Below, piece after piece: positions 17,326 to 26,778 of a stretch of DNA of 39,624 nt; within the stretch, counting starts at the first letter, position 1, and each line of letters opens with the position of its first letter. A program made the translations under genes and the position numbers. The stretch is from Pseudoxanthomonas suwonensis (lineage in GTDB: Bacteria > Pseudomonadota > Gammaproteobacteria > Xanthomonadales > Xanthomonadaceae). The stretch covers positions 1 to 39,624 of the forward strand of contig JAUNRQ010000022.1 in the NCBI GenBank assembly GCA_030535605.1. The letters run 5' to 3'. Below the pieces are notes generated by a model. It did no database searches, was not told the origin of the DNA, and was given only the letters and a program-made list of their open reading frames with translations.

Positions 17326-17817
17326 ATGCACCCCTTGATCCGCCTGCTTCCCCCGTTGTCACTGGCCATGCTGCTGATCGCATGCAGCCCTGCGACCGAT
17401 GACGGTCCGGGCACCGACGGCACGCCGAGCGCAGCAGCGACGCCGGTCGCCGCTGATGCCGACGCGCCCGGGTCCGCCATTCCCACCATCGAGGAAGCCG
17501 AAGCCACGGCGCCTGCCGTCAGCGATGACCGCATCCCGGCACCGTTCCACGGCGCCTTCGACGAAAGCGCCGCGTCTTGCGCAAGCGCCTCCGAAGCGCG
17601 GCTGGTGATCTCTGCCGAGGAATTGCGCTTCCACGAAAGCGTTGGCCGCGTGGAACGGGTCGAGATCCCTGCAGACAACGAAATCACCGTGCGACTGGCG
17701 ATGGAAGGCGAAGGCGAGCAGTGGCAGGCCAGCGAACGCTACGCCCTGTCAGCCGATGGCAGCGAGCTGTACGACCGCGGCCAGGAACCCGCCTTCGTGC
17801 GAGTGCGCTGCCGCTGA
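17326..17817 (+). CDS. Small lipoprotein of unknown function
   Basis: This 163-residue protein has a clear lipoprotein signal (PPLSLAMLLIAC, Cys near residue 21). Residues about 22-60 are a disordered Ala/Asp/Thr/Pro spacer. The C-terminal 100 residues form a compact predicted beta domain, with FHGAFDESAASCASASEARLVISAEELRFHES and a closing FVRVRCR; the two cysteines could form a disulphide. I do not recognise the family. GGAG stands seven bases before the ATG. It is followed after 22 bases by the convergent glycosyltransferase gene. Confidence 0.75.
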   Translation: MHPLIRLLPPLSLAMLLIACSPATDDGPGTDGTPSAAATPVAADADAPGSAIPTIEEAEATAPAVSDDRIPAPFHGAFDESAASCASASEARLVISAEELRFHESVGRVERVEIPADNEITVRLAMEGEGEQWQASERYALSADGSELYDRGQEPAFVRVRCR

Positions 17818-17839
17818 GTCCAGCGACGGCGGCAGCCGG

Positions 17840-19009
17840 TCATCGCAACGCGGCGTAGACCTCCACCAGCCGCTCGGTCAGCGGTCGCATCGACCACGCG
17901 GCAGCATCTTCGGGACCGGCCGCGGCCAGCCGCGCGCGCCATGCCGGGTCGCGCAGCACGGCGGCCAGCGTCTCGGCGAAGGCTGCTTCGTCCTCGTCGG
18001 CGACCACCGCGCCTCGCGTGCCGCGCAACACCGTGGCGGTGCCCATGACCGCGGTCGAGACCACCGGCACGCCCAACGCCAAGGCTTCGATCAGCACAAG
18101 GCCCTGGGTTTCGGTGGGCGATGCGAACACGAACACGTCGCCGGCACGGTAACAATCCAGCAAGGCACCATCGCGCGGAAGGTTGCCGAAGAAGTGCACA
18201 TGGCCACGCAACGGGCCATCTTCGGCCAGGGCTTGCAGCCGTTCCGCGTCCGGGCCCTCGCCGGCCACCAGGAACACCAATCCGGGAAACTCGGGCAGCA
18301 GTCGTTCCGCCACGCGCAGCAGGAAGGCAATGTTCTTTTCCACCGCCAGCCGGCTGATGGTGACGATCGCGGGCGTGCCGGTCACCGCGTGGCGCTGCCG
18401 GAAAGCGGTGCCGTCGCCGCCGGTGAACTCGTCCAGGTCGATGCCGGTCGGCAACACCGTGGACGGCGTGGTGATGCCGTAACCATCGAGCACCTCGGTC
18501 ATCTCCTGCGTCGGCACCACCAGGTGGTCGACGGCATGGCACAAGCGCCGCGACAGCGCGCGTGCCGCCCAGCGCAGGACACCCGCCGGCGCCCACGGCA
18601 GGTAGTGGGCGACGTACTCCTCGAAATAGGTGTGGTAGGTCTCGACCGTGGGAATGCCGCAGGCCCGGCCCAGCCGCACGCCAAGGCGGTGGGCCTGGAA
18701 CGGGGTGTGGATGTGGATCACGTCCCAATGCCGCGCCGCCAGCTGCGGCTGGACCTTGCGGACCGCGTCCGCGCGCAGCAGCCGGTCCTCCGGGTCGAAG
18801 ACGATCCGCCGCGCCGGCAGGCGCAGCAGTTCGATGCCGTCCTCCCGGGCACGGGCATCGGCGGTGGCGTTCTGGCCTTCACCGTAGTCCGGGGCCACCA
18901 GCGTGACCCGGTGCCCCTGCGCCAGCAGTTCGCGGGCGAAGCTGCGAATCGAGGTCGACACTCCGTTGACCCGCGGGAAATACACGTCCGACAGCATCAG
19001 GATGTCCAT
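17840..19009 (-). CDS. GT4-family glycosyltransferase (diacylglycerol-type GT-B)
   Basis: The 389-residue GT-B enzyme has both halves: an acceptor domain with SDVYFPRVNGVSTSIRSFA near the start and HIHTPFQAHRLG at about 105, and a donor domain with VSRLAVEKN-like TISRLAVEKNI, LVAGEGPDAERL and the EX7E motif in SPTETQGLVLIEALALGVP. The overall pattern is closest to retaining GT4 enzymes such as diacylglycerol glucosyl- or mannosyltransferases, so a role in glycolipid synthesis at the inner membrane is likely but not proved. The start lacks a ribosome site; CATAAC is eight bases upstream. It is divergent from metG. Confidence 0.85.
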   Translation of the reverse strand: MDILMLSDVYFPRVNGVSTSIRSFARELLAQGHRVTLVAPDYGEGQNATADARAREDGIELLRLPARRIVFDPEDRLLRADAVRKVQPQLAARHWDVIHIHTPFQAHRLGVRLGRACGIPTVETYHTYFEEYVAHYLPWAPAGVLRWAARALSRRLCHAVDHLVVPTQEMTEVLDGYGITTPSTVLPTGIDLDEFTGGDGTAFRQRHAVTGTPAIVTISRLAVEKNIAFLLRVAERLLPEFPGLVFLVAGEGPDAERLQALAEDGPLRGHVHFFGNLPRDGALLDCYRAGDVFVFASPTETQGLVLIEALALGVPVVSTAVMGTATVLRGTRGAVVADEDEAAFAETLAAVLRDPAWRARLAAAGPEDAAAWSMRPLTERLVEVYAALR

Positions 19010-19113
19010 CGGCCCAAGTTATGGGGCCCCGGTGACGGGCATGTTGCAAGCGTGGCCGGTGGATGCCCCGTGGCATACTTTCCGGTCATTTTCCCGCTCT
19101 CCTCCGGCCCGTC

Positions 19114-21195
19114 ATGCCCCGTACCGCCGTCGTCACCTGCGCCTTGCCCTATGCCAATGGCCCGCTGCACCTGGGCCATCTGGTCGGCTACGTCCAGGGC
19201 GACATCTGGACCCGTGCCGCGCGCATGGAAGGGGCGACGGTGCACTTCGTCTGCGCCGACGACACCCACGGCACGCCGATCATGCTGGCCGCGGAAAAAG
19301 CGGGTGTCACGCCGGAAACCTTCATCGCCGGCATCCAGGCCTCGCACGAGCGCGATTTCGCCGAGTTCGGCGTCGCCTTCGACCATTACGACTCGACCCA
19401 CTCGCCACACAATCGGGCAATGGTCGAGCGCATCTACAACGCGTTGGCCGGTGCCGGGCACATCAGCAAGCGCTCGGTGTCGCAGCTGTACGACCCGGAG
19501 CGGGGCATGTTCCTGCCGGATCGCTACGTCAAGGGAACCTGCCCGCGTTGCGCCACGCCGGAGCAGTACGGCGACAACTGCGAACAGTGCGGCGCGACCT
19601 ACGCGCCGACCGAACTGAAGGATCCACGCTCGGTGGTCTCCGGCGCCACGCCGGAACTGCGCGAGTCCGAACATTTCTTCTTCGAACTTGGCCACTTCGA
19701 AACCTTCCTGCGCGACTGGCTGGCCGGTGACGTGGCCGTGCCCGGCGTCAAGGCCAAGCTGGGCGAGTGGCTGGACGGCGACGGCGGGCTGCGCGCCTGG
19801 GACATTTCCCGCGATGCGCCCTACTTCGGCTTCGAGATCCCCGGCCAGCCCGGCAAGTTCTTCTACGTCTGGCTGGACGCACCGATCGGCTACCTGTCCA
19901 GCCTGCAGGCGCTGGCCCGGCAGGCAGGCTTGGATTTCGAATCGCTGATCGCCGCCGACAGCAGCGCCGAGCTGCACCATTTCATCGGCAAGGACATCGT
20001 CAACTTCCACGGGCTGTTCTGGCCCGCGGTGCTGCACGGTGCCGGCCTGCGCACACCCACCCGCCTGCACGTCAACGGCTACCTGACCGTCGATGGTGCG
20101 AAGATGAGCAAGTCGCGCGGCACCTTCGTGATGGCCCGCACCTACCTGGCCCAGGGACTGGATCCGGAGGCGCTGCGCTATTACTTCGCCGCCAAGTCCT
20201 CCGGGGGCGTCGATGACGTCGACCTGAACCTTGCCGATTTCGTCGCCCGCGTGAACGCCGACCTGGTCGGCAAGTTCGTCAACCTCGCCAGCCGCTGCGC
20301 CGGTTTCATCAGCAAGCGTTTCGACGGCGAACTGGCGGCCGAACTGCCGGATCCGGCGATGTACACGCGCTTCGTCGAGGCCCTCGGCCCCATCCGCGCC
20401 GCCTACGCCCGGAACGAAGCGGCCAGCGCCCTGCGTCTGGCCATGGCGCTGGCCGACGACGCCAACCGTTACATCGACGAGGAGAAGCCCTGGGTCATCG
20501 CCAAGGCCGAAGGCGAGGACGCGCGCCTGCAGGCGGTCTGCACCCAGGGCCTGAACCTGTTCCGGGTGCTGGCGATCGCACTGGCTCCGGTGCTGCCGCG
20601 CGTTGCCGCCGACGTCGCCGGATTTCTCGATGCCCCCATCGAACGCTTCAGCGATGCCGACGCGCCCCTGCTGGCCCATCGCATCCAACCCTACAGCCCC
20701 CTGTTCACCCGTATCGACCCGAAGAAGATCGACGCCATGACCGACGCCAGCAAGGACACCCTCGCCGCTTCCGCCGACAACGCCGCCACGCCGGCGAAGG
20801 CCACTGCCAAACAGACCGCCTCGCCCGCCAGCGCTGTCCAGGAAACGGCATCGGATGCACCAGCAACCATCGGCATCGACGACTTCGCGAAGCTGGACCT
20901 GCGCATCGGCAAGGTGCTGGTCTGCGAGTTCGTCGAGGGTTCGGACAAGCTGCTGCGCTTCGAACTGGATGCGGGCGAGCTCGGTACCCGCCAGATCTTC
21001 TCCGGCATCCGCGCCAGCTACGGTGAACCGGAAACGCTGGTCGGCCGCAACGTCGTGTTCATCGCCAACCTCGCGCCGCGCAAGATGCGCTTCGGTTTGA
21101 GCGAGGGCATGATCCTGTCGGCCGGATTCGACGGCGGCGCACTGGCGCTGCTGGACGTCGATGACGGTGGCCGCCCCGGCATGCCGGTGCGCTGA
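19114..21195 (+). CDS. metG: Methionyl-tRNA synthetase
   Basis: MetRS charges initiator and elongator tRNA-Met. The 693-residue protein has the class I signature HLGH (HIGH motif) near residue 19 and KMSKS at about 330-334. The zinc knuckle has four cysteines (Cys143, 146, 156, 159: CPRC...CEQC). After an Ala/Thr-rich spacer, a C-terminal tRNA-binding EMAPII-like domain begins near residue 590 (DDFAKLDLRIGKVLVCE) and ends the protein, as in long dimeric bacterial MetRS. The start at 19114 (MPRTAVVTCALPYANGPLHLGH) fits the family; the frame continues 17 codons upstream without support. It is followed after 25 bases by the HAD gene. Confidence 0.97.
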   Translation: MPRTAVVTCALPYANGPLHLGHLVGYVQGDIWTRAARMEGATVHFVCADDTHGTPIMLAAEKAGVTPETFIAGIQASHERDFAEFGVAFDHYDSTHSPHNRAMVERIYNALAGAGHISKRSVSQLYDPERGMFLPDRYVKGTCPRCATPEQYGDNCEQCGATYAPTELKDPRSVVSGATPELRESEHFFFELGHFETFLRDWLAGDVAVPGVKAKLGEWLDGDGGLRAWDISRDAPYFGFEIPGQPGKFFYVWLDAPIGYLSSLQALARQAGLDFESLIAADSSAELHHFIGKDIVNFHGLFWPAVLHGAGLRTPTRLHVNGYLTVDGAKMSKSRGTFVMARTYLAQGLDPEALRYYFAAKSSGGVDDVDLNLADFVARVNADLVGKFVNLASRCAGFISKRFDGELAAELPDPAMYTRFVEALGPIRAAYARNEAASALRLAMALADDANRYIDEEKPWVIAKAEGEDARLQAVCTQGLNLFRVLAIALAPVLPRVAADVAGFLDAPIERFSDADAPLLAHRIQPYSPLFTRIDPKKIDAMTDASKDTLAASADNAATPAKATAKQTASPASAVQETASDAPATIGIDDFAKLDLRIGKVLVCEFVEGSDKLLRFELDAGELGTRQIFSGIRASYGEPETLVGRNVVFIANLAPRKMRFGLSEGMILSAGFDGGALALLDVDDGGRPGMPVR

Positions 21196-21220
21196 CGCGC
21201 CCGATTCCGCTCACGAGCAC

Positions 21221-21562
21221 ATGCGCATGGACGGCGGCAAGGCGGGACGGCAGCTGGCACTGTTCGACTTCGACCACACCCTGACCCACGGCGACAGCCA
21301 TGCGAGGTTCCTGCGATCCATCGCACACCCGTCGCTGCTGCTGCAGGCGCGCTGGCGTATCGGCCGCTGGGTGCTTGGCTACCGCGCCGGACTGGTCAGC
21401 GCCGCCGCATTGCGGGCGCGGGTGACGCAGCTGGTGTTCACGGGCCACGACGCGGATGCCATCGCCAGCGCGGGCCTCCACGCCTGCGGCGACAGCAGCG
21501 AAGACCGTCCGATGCTGGCCCTCGCCCATGAGCGCTGGTACCGCGGCAAGCGGCTGGCATGA
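21221..21562 (+). pseudogene. HAD-superfamily IB hydrolase with internal in-frame deletion
   Basis: The 113-residue frame joins the two ends of a HAD-IB phosphatase without its middle. The N-terminus has the nucleophile motif LFDFDHTLTHGD, then RFLRSI, a helix-rich cap segment and RARVTQLVFTG. Directly after DADAIASAG the sequence jumps to [24 protein letters not shown], the C-terminal acidic motif. Full-length homologues have roughly 200 residues, so about 90-100 residues are missing, including the motif II Ser/Thr and motif III Lys. The reading frame is intact and its stop overlaps the rnfB start (ATGA), so it may survive only to keep rnfB translation coupled. Enzyme activity is unlikely. 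Alternative start: ATG at 21227. Confidence 0.75.
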
Positions 21563-22005
21563 TGGCCGGCATGCGTCAGTCCACGGACCTCGTCGAGCGG
21601 GTGGACCGCATCCTGCCGCAGACCCAATGCCGGCAATGCGGTTTCGATGGCTGCCGCCCGTATGCCGAAGCCATGGCCCGCGGCGAGGCAGGCACCGACC
21701 AATGCCCACCCGGCGGTGATGCCGGCGCGCGGGCATTGGCGCACGTGCTCGGCGTGCCGGCCCTGCCCTACGACCGCAGCCGCGGCATGCATCGGCCCGG
21801 CATGGTCGCGGTGGTGATCGAGGCCGACTGCATCGGCTGCACCAAATGCATCCAGGCCTGCCCGGTGGACGCCATCATCGGTGCTTCCCGGCTCATGCAC
21901 GTGGTGCTGGAACCGCTGTGCACCGGCTGCGATCTGTGCGTGCCGGCCTGCCCGGTGGACTGCATCGTAATGATCGAGAGCCAGAGCGACGTCGTTCCCA
22001 CGTAG
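21559..22005 (+). CDS. rnfB: Soluble RnfB-like iron-sulphur protein
   Basis: The 148-residue protein carries the RnfB-type four-cysteine domain ([18 protein letters not shown]...QCPPGG) followed by two 4Fe-4S ferredoxin motifs, [15 protein letters not shown] and [15 protein letters not shown]. It therefore could hold three clusters and pass electrons. E. coli RsxB (about 190 residues) has an N-terminal membrane helix; that is absent here, and none of the other rnf genes is near, so it is a soluble single protein as in other Xanthomonads. Its electron partners are unknown. Three close ATGs are possible (21559, 21562, 21571); the first overlaps the HAD stop codon. Confidence 0.88.
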   Translation: MMAGMRQSTDLVERVDRILPQTQCRQCGFDGCRPYAEAMARGEAGTDQCPPGGDAGARALAHVLGVPALPYDRSRGMHRPGMVAVVIEADCIGCTKCIQACPVDAIIGASRLMHVVLEPLCTGCDLCVPACPVDCIVMIESQSDVVPT

Positions 22006-22094
22006 GATTCAATGCGTGATCGCGATCACGACAATCGGACGATCCCCGACCGCATCCCGCACGCACTGCCCCGCCTGGAGCACGGCACCGGCGT

Positions 22095-23093
22095 TCACCG
22101 CGGACACGCACTGCAGATGCGTTCGACGCGGTAACCGCGGCCACGCAACTTGTCGACCACCCCGTCCTCGCCCAGCAGGTGCAGGGCACCGACCACCACC
22201 AGCGTGTGCCGGAACCCGGCATCGGCCAGCAAGGCTTCCAGCTTCGGGATCCACGCGTCGTTGCGCTGCACGTTGATGCGCGCGTAAAGGTCCGGGTATG
22301 CGTCGCGCATCGGCACCGCCATCTGCTGCCACAGGCCATCGGCATCTCCGGCGCGCCACATGCCGTGGAGCTTCGCGATCTCCTCCTGGCCATCGCGGCC
22401 GCTGCCACCAAGCGCTTCATCCAGGAACTGCAACTGTTCCTCGAGGCCCATGCCGGCAAGGAAGGCGATCTGCTCGTCGCCGGTTTCCAGGCCCAGTGAT
22501 GGCAGCGGTTGTTCGCCGCGTGCCGCGGCGGCCACGTGGTTGTCCAGCCCCAGCGCCGGGTCCAGGCCGAAGTTGCCCATTTCCACGAGACTGATGGTCA
22601 GTCCGGCGAACCACGGATGGAACATCTGCAAGGACTGCGGGGGAATCTGCGCCTTTTTCAACGCCCCGGCGTTGTCGCGGGTCCACGCCTGCAGGCCGGC
22701 GGCCAGTTTCGGCGGCAGGTCGCTGTCGAGCATGGTGCCGTCATGGCGCATGGCCGCGGCCAGCATCTTCATGGCCAGCTCCGGCGAATCCATCTCCCCC
22801 GGCGACAGCTCCAGCACCAGCCGGTCGGCAGCGGCCTGCACGGTGGTGACGTCGTCCGAGAGCGGGTAGTCGTCCGGCTTGAGCAAGTGGAAGGAGCCCA
22901 GCAGATACAGCGACCGCTCACCATTGCTGACCTTCCACAGCAGCGGTACCGGCGGCAGCTTCGCCTCGGTGCTGCTGCTCGCGGCCGGTGGCTGCGCGGC
23001 GCTCGACTGCGCGGGCAAGGAACCCGCCCACAGCAGGGCCGCGGCAAGGACGCCGGTCAGGACCGGGCGGCAACGACGGAAGACGTCACGCAT
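22095..23093 (-). CDS. TraB/GumN family exported protein
   Basis: The 332-residue protein starts with a signal peptide (LTGVLAAALLWAGSLPAQS), so it lies outside the cytoplasm. The TraB/GumN fold is recognised from PLLWKVSNGERSLYLLGSFHLL near residue 50, LVLELSPGEM, the GLDNHVAAAARG segment in the middle, and the C-terminal RNDAWIPKLEALL...HTLVVVGALHLLGEDGVVDKLRGRGY. GumN in Xanthomonas lies at the end of the gum cluster, but the function of the family, proposed to be metal-dependent proteases, is unsettled. The frame extends further upstream to 23264; the ATG at 23093 is favoured because the signal peptide begins there. Confidence 0.87.
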   Translation of the reverse strand: MRDVFRRCRPVLTGVLAAALLWAGSLPAQSSAAQPPAASSSTEAKLPPVPLLWKVSNGERSLYLLGSFHLLKPDDYPLSDDVTTVQAAADRLVLELSPGEMDSPELAMKMLAAAMRHDGTMLDSDLPPKLAAGLQAWTRDNAGALKKAQIPPQSLQMFHPWFAGLTISLVEMGNFGLDPALGLDNHVAAAARGEQPLPSLGLETGDEQIAFLAGMGLEEQLQFLDEALGGSGRDGQEEIAKLHGMWRAGDADGLWQQMAVPMRDAYPDLYARINVQRNDAWIPKLEALLADAGFRHTLVVVGALHLLGEDGVVDKLRGRGYRVERICSACPR

Positions 23094-23140
23094 GGGGGAT
23101 CTCGTCAAGGGATGCCGCTCGAGGATGACATGCCCAGGTG

Positions 23141-23165
23141 GCCAGCGGCCAGTGGCCAGTGGCCA
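23141..23165. repeat. Short tandem repeat of 7 bp (GCCAGTG)
   Basis: GCCAGCG, GCCAGTG and GCCAGTG follow one another, then a partial GCCAC. It sits between the start of the GumN gene and the end of mutL, outside any supported gene. Too short to suggest function. Confidence 0.5.
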
Positions 23166-23188
23166 CCACGCGTGGTCGGGCGTTGCAT

Positions 23189-24985
23189 TCAGCGTCCGCG
23201 CAGGAACCAGCGGTCGATGTCGGCCAACGTGAACCGCGCCCAGGTCGGACGGCCGTGATTGCACTGCCCGCTGCGTTCGGTGACCTCCATCTCCCGCAGC
23301 AGCGCGTTCATTTCCGGCAGCGTCAGGCGACGGTTGGCGCGGACCGCGCCGTGACAGGCCATGGTCGCGAGCAATTCGTCGCGCGCGGCGGACACGCGCC
23401 GACTGTGGCCATGCTCGCGCAGATCAGCCAGCACGTCGCGCAGCAGCGCTTCCACGTCACCGTCGGCCAGCAAGCTGGGCACGGCCCGCAGGGTCAGGGA
23501 CTGCGGGCCGGTCCGGGTGACCTCGAATCCCAGTTCAGCCAGTGTCACCGCCTCGCGCTCGGCAAGCTCGGCTTCGCGTTCGGCGACGGCCACGGTCATC
23601 GGCACCAGCAGTGGCTGCAGGCGCACGCCGTTGCCGTCATGCGCGGCCTTGAGCTTTTCGTAGCCGATGCGCTCGTGCGCGGCGTGCATGTCGATGACGA
23701 TCATGCCATCGGCGGTTTCGGCGAGGATGTAGATGCCATGCAACTGGGCGATGGCGTAGCCCAGTGGCGGCGTCGTGCCCGAAGCCGGCTCGGGCAACGG
23801 CTGATCCTCGCGCGGCGCATACAGTTGCGCGTAAGCCTCCCGCGCGTCGGCCACCTGCAGCCGCATCGGTGCCTGCCGATTGCCGAAGGCGACGGCCGTG
23901 CCGGCCAGCGGTTGCGCCGACGACGGTGCCCCGTCCGGCAGTCCATCGGCGGGCCGCTCGTCACTGCGCGGTGCGCCGGATTCGGCACCGGCGCGGGTCT
24001 GCGCCAGGGCCTGCTGCACGGTGCGGAAGACGAAGTCGTGGATCAGCCGCTGCTCGCGGAAGCGCACCTCGTGCTTGGCCGGATGCACGTTGACGTCGAC
24101 GGCACGCGGATCCAGGTCCAGGAACAGCACGTAAGCCGGCTGCCGGCCATGGAACAGCACGTCCTGGTACGCCAGCTTCACCGCATGGGCGATGCTGCGG
24201 TCGCGCACCGCGCGGCCGTTGACGTACACGTACTGCTGGTCGGTGCTGGCACGGTTGTAGGCCGGCCGCGCGATCCATCCGCCAAGGCGCAAGCCGGCGC
24301 CTTCGTGATCGATGGCGATGGCGTTGCGCGCGAACTCTTCTCCCAGGGTTTCCGCCAGGCGCTCGCCGAACAACGACTGTGCTTCGCCCTTGTAGCGACG
24401 CGACGGTCGGCCGTTGTGGCTAAGGCGCAATTCGACGTCCGGTCGCGCCAGCGCCAGCGAGCGCAGCCATTCCTCGATGTGCCCCAGCTCGGTGCGCTCG
24501 GCCCGCAGGAATCGCCGCCGCGCCGGCACGTTGTAGAACAGGTCGCGGACTTCGACGGTGGTGCCGGGCGGATGCGGCTTTGGTGCCGGCGGCTGCAGTC
24601 GTCCGTCCTCGACCCGGACCGCGGTGCCGTGCTCGTCATCGGCGCGGCGCGAGGTGATGGAAAATCGGCTGACCGATGCGATCGACGGCAGCGCCTCGCC
24701 ACGGAAGCCGAGCGTGGCCACGGCCTCCAGGTCGTCCAGCGAGGCGATCTTGCTGGTGGCATGGCGCTGCAACGCCAGCGACAGCTCATCGGGGGCGATG
24801 CCGCCACCATCGTCACGAATGCGGATCAGGCGCGCGCCGCCGTCCTCCAGATCGATGTCGATGCGCCGCGCGCCAGCGTCGAGGGCGTTCTCGACCAATT
24901 CCTTGACCACCGAAGCCGGCCGCTCCACCACCTCGCCGGCGGCGATCTGGTTGATGAGCGTGTCGGGAAGCGGGCGAATGGGCAC
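23189..24985 (-). CDS. mutL: DNA mismatch repair protein MutL
   Basis: MutL links mismatch recognition by MutS to strand incision and excision. The 598-residue protein has the GHKL ATPase motifs: [38 protein letters not shown] and [16 protein letters not shown] Pro/Ala-rich linker of roughly 70 residues follows, then the dimerisation domain. That domain contains [12 protein letters not shown], which fits the endonuclease pattern DxHAxxExxxxE, plus ACHGAVRA and QCNHGRP near the end, so intrinsic nicking activity is likely, as in Pseudomonas MutL. I chose the GTG at 24985 because [17 protein letters not shown] should follow at once; an ATG at 25063 would add an unrelated tail. It is the last gene of the nnrD-tsaE-amiC-mutL group. 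Confidence 0.95.
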   Translation of the reverse strand: MPIRPLPDTLINQIAAGEVVERPASVVKELVENALDAGARRIDIDLEDGGARLIRIRDDGGGIAPDELSLALQRHATSKIASLDDLEAVATLGFRGEALPSIASVSRFSITSRRADDEHGTAVRVEDGRLQPPAPKPHPPGTTVEVRDLFYNVPARRRFLRAERTELGHIEEWLRSLALARPDVELRLSHNGRPSRRYKGEAQSLFGERLAETLGEEFARNAIAIDHEGAGLRLGGWIARPAYNRASTDQQYVYVNGRAVRDRSIAHAVKLAYQDVLFHGRQPAYVLFLDLDPRAVDVNVHPAKHEVRFREQRLIHDFVFRTVQQALAQTRAGAESGAPRSDERPADGLPDGAPSSAQPLAGTAVAFGNRQAPMRLQVADAREAYAQLYAPREDQPLPEPASGTTPPLGYAIAQLHGIYILAETADGMIVIDMHAAHERIGYEKLKAAHDGNGVRLQPLLVPMTVAVAEREAELAEREAVTLAELGFEVTRTGPQSLTLRAVPSLLADGDVEALLRDVLADLREHGHSRRVSAARDELLATMACHGAVRANRRLTLPEMNALLREMEVTERSGQCNHGRPTWARFTLADIDRWFLRGR

Positions 24986-25140
24986 GGCCGGCGGCAAGGC
25001 TGGGATGGCGGGGCATGATACCGGCCTGCGGCAACGATGGCCGCGGATGGCACCGTCCAGCACCGCGAGGGTCGCGGGTTTCAGTGACGGCGAATCGGGA
25101 ATGACGGAGGGCGCACGCGCAGCGCGGCCGGCGACGCGGA

Positions 25141-26700
25141 TCAGCGGCTGCCGGTGTTGGCCACCGTCGACGCTTCCGCACGTGCGGCGTACATCGTGCC
25201 CGGCGGTGGCTGGGCGGAGAAGTAGGTATGCACGCCCTGCAGGATGGCTCCCGCCATTCGCCGCTGGAACGCCGGATCGGCGAGGCGCCGCTCTTCCTCC
25301 GGATTGGAGATGAACGCGGTTTCCACCAGCATCGCCGGCATGTGTGCGGTGCGCAACACGGCGAAGTTGGCGCGCTCGACCCGGCGGATGGTGCCGACGC
25401 CCGACATGCTGTCGAGCACGTGGCGGGCGGCATCCTCGGACGCCTTCAGGTTGCCGCTCTGGGTCAGGTCCAGCAGCACCGAGTTGAGCGTGTCGTCGGT
25501 GCTGATCGGCCCGCGTCCGCCGATCAGGTCGGCGGCGTTTTCCTTGTCGGCCAGCCAGCGCGCACGCTGCGACGAGGCGCCACGCAGCGACAACACATAC
25601 ACCGAGCCGCCACGCGCGCTGCGGTTTTCCGCGGCATCGGCGTGGATCGACAGGAAGATGTCGGCCTTGGCCCGGCGCGCACGCGCCGCACGCTGGCCCA
25701 GCGGCACGAATTCATCGGCATTGCGGACCAGATAGGCCTGCAGCCCCGGCGTGGCATCGACTTGGCGCGCCAGTTCCCGGGCAATGCGCAGGGTCACGTC
25801 CTTCTCGCGCACACCATTCGGGCCGACCGCACCGGGGTCCTGGCCGCCGTGGCCGGCGTCGATGGCGACGATCAACGGCCGCATGCCCGTGTTGCGCAGA
25901 CGCAGCGCCGGCTGTGCGGCTGGCGAGGCCGCGACGGCCGCAGGCGTGGCCGCGGGTTGCGATGCGACCGGGCGGACACTGGCCGCTGCCGTGGGCGCGG
26001 CGGCTGCCGGCTCGCTGGCCGCCACGGGGTTGTTGCTGACGGACTCCAGGATGCTGCCGGGACTGCTCGCCGCCGGCACGGCTGCCGCCTGCGCGGACCC
26101 GGCCACCGTGCGGCCCTCAAGGATGGAGCGCGGATTGGCCGTGGCTGCGGCCTGCTGCACCACCGCGGCCACCGGCGCGGCGCTCGACGACACGGTGGCC
26201 GGCGTGGCGGGAGCCGGACCGGGCTGCGATGCGGGCGTCGGTACCGGGCCAGCGAGCGTCGAGGCAGGCACAGCGCTGCTTGCGACCACCGCCGGACCAT
26301 CACCGGGCCACTCGATGACCAGCCGTGGGCCGGCCGCGGTTTGCTCGATGCGTGGCGCCAACGCCACCACCGGATCAGCCAGGTCGAACACGATGCGGGC
26401 GGTACCGGGCACCGGCTGTCCGTTGCGCACGCCGCGGACGATGCCCGCGCCCGCGGGCAAGCGCACGCCGGCAGCCAGCCGCGACTGCGGCAGGTCGATC
26501 ACCAGCCGGTGCGGGTTGGCCAGGGAAATGACATTGAATTCGGACGCGCGATCCAGTTGCAGCTCGGCGCGGGTGCCGGTGGACCCGGTGTTGACGCTGA
26601 CACCCCGGATTTCCGCTGCATGGGCAAGGTTCCAGGCCAGGGCGAACAACAGGATCAACCCGAGGAAGACTTTCTGGACGGTGGTTCCCCGGGCGCGCAT
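25141..26700 (-). CDS. amiC: N-acetylmuramoyl-L-alanine amidase (AmiC/AmiB type)
   Basis: This 519-residue periplasmic zinc amidase cleaves the bond between MurNAc and the stem peptide, mainly during septum splitting. It has a signal peptide ([19 protein letters not shown]), an AMIN domain (about 30-125) that targets peptidoglycan, a long Ala/Pro-rich linker (about 130-280), and an Amidase_3 domain. Zinc and catalytic residues are visible in [29 protein letters not shown] and VETAFISN. The linker holds two copies of a PxSILE motif (Ser192 and Ser216). The gene lies between tsaE and mutL exactly as amiB does in E. coli. No LysM or SPOR domain is present. Confidence 0.94.
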   Translation of the reverse strand: MRARGTTVQKVFLGLILLFALAWNLAHAAEIRGVSVNTGSTGTRAELQLDRASEFNVISLANPHRLVIDLPQSRLAAGVRLPAGAGIVRGVRNGQPVPGTARIVFDLADPVVALAPRIEQTAAGPRLVIEWPGDGPAVVASSAVPASTLAGPVPTPASQPGPAPATPATVSSSAAPVAAVVQQAAATANPRSILEGRTVAGSAQAAAVPAASSPGSILESVSNNPVAASEPAAAAPTAAASVRPVASQPAATPAAVAASPAAQPALRLRNTGMRPLIVAIDAGHGGQDPGAVGPNGVREKDVTLRIARELARQVDATPGLQAYLVRNADEFVPLGQRAARARRAKADIFLSIHADAAENRSARGGSVYVLSLRGASSQRARWLADKENAADLIGGRGPISTDDTLNSVLLDLTQSGNLKASEDAARHVLDSMSGVGTIRRVERANFAVLRTAHMPAMLVETAFISNPEEERRLADPAFQRRMAGAILQGVHTYFSAQPPPGTMYAARAEASTVANTGSR

Positions 26701-26778
26701 GGGATGAAGTTAAACACCCGTTGCAGCCAAGCGCAAGGGGTTTTCCCTTAATAATCGATAACCTGCAGGAAACTCCTG

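Noticed and set aside
23138-25018. Open frame of 626 codons antisense to mutL
   Set aside because: MutL is unmistakable on the other strand; this is a GC-driven shadow.
26735-26749. AAGGG/CCCTT hairpin between tsaE and amiC
   Set aside because: Only five pairs, and no T-run on the minus strand that carries the genes; more likely chance in a short gap.
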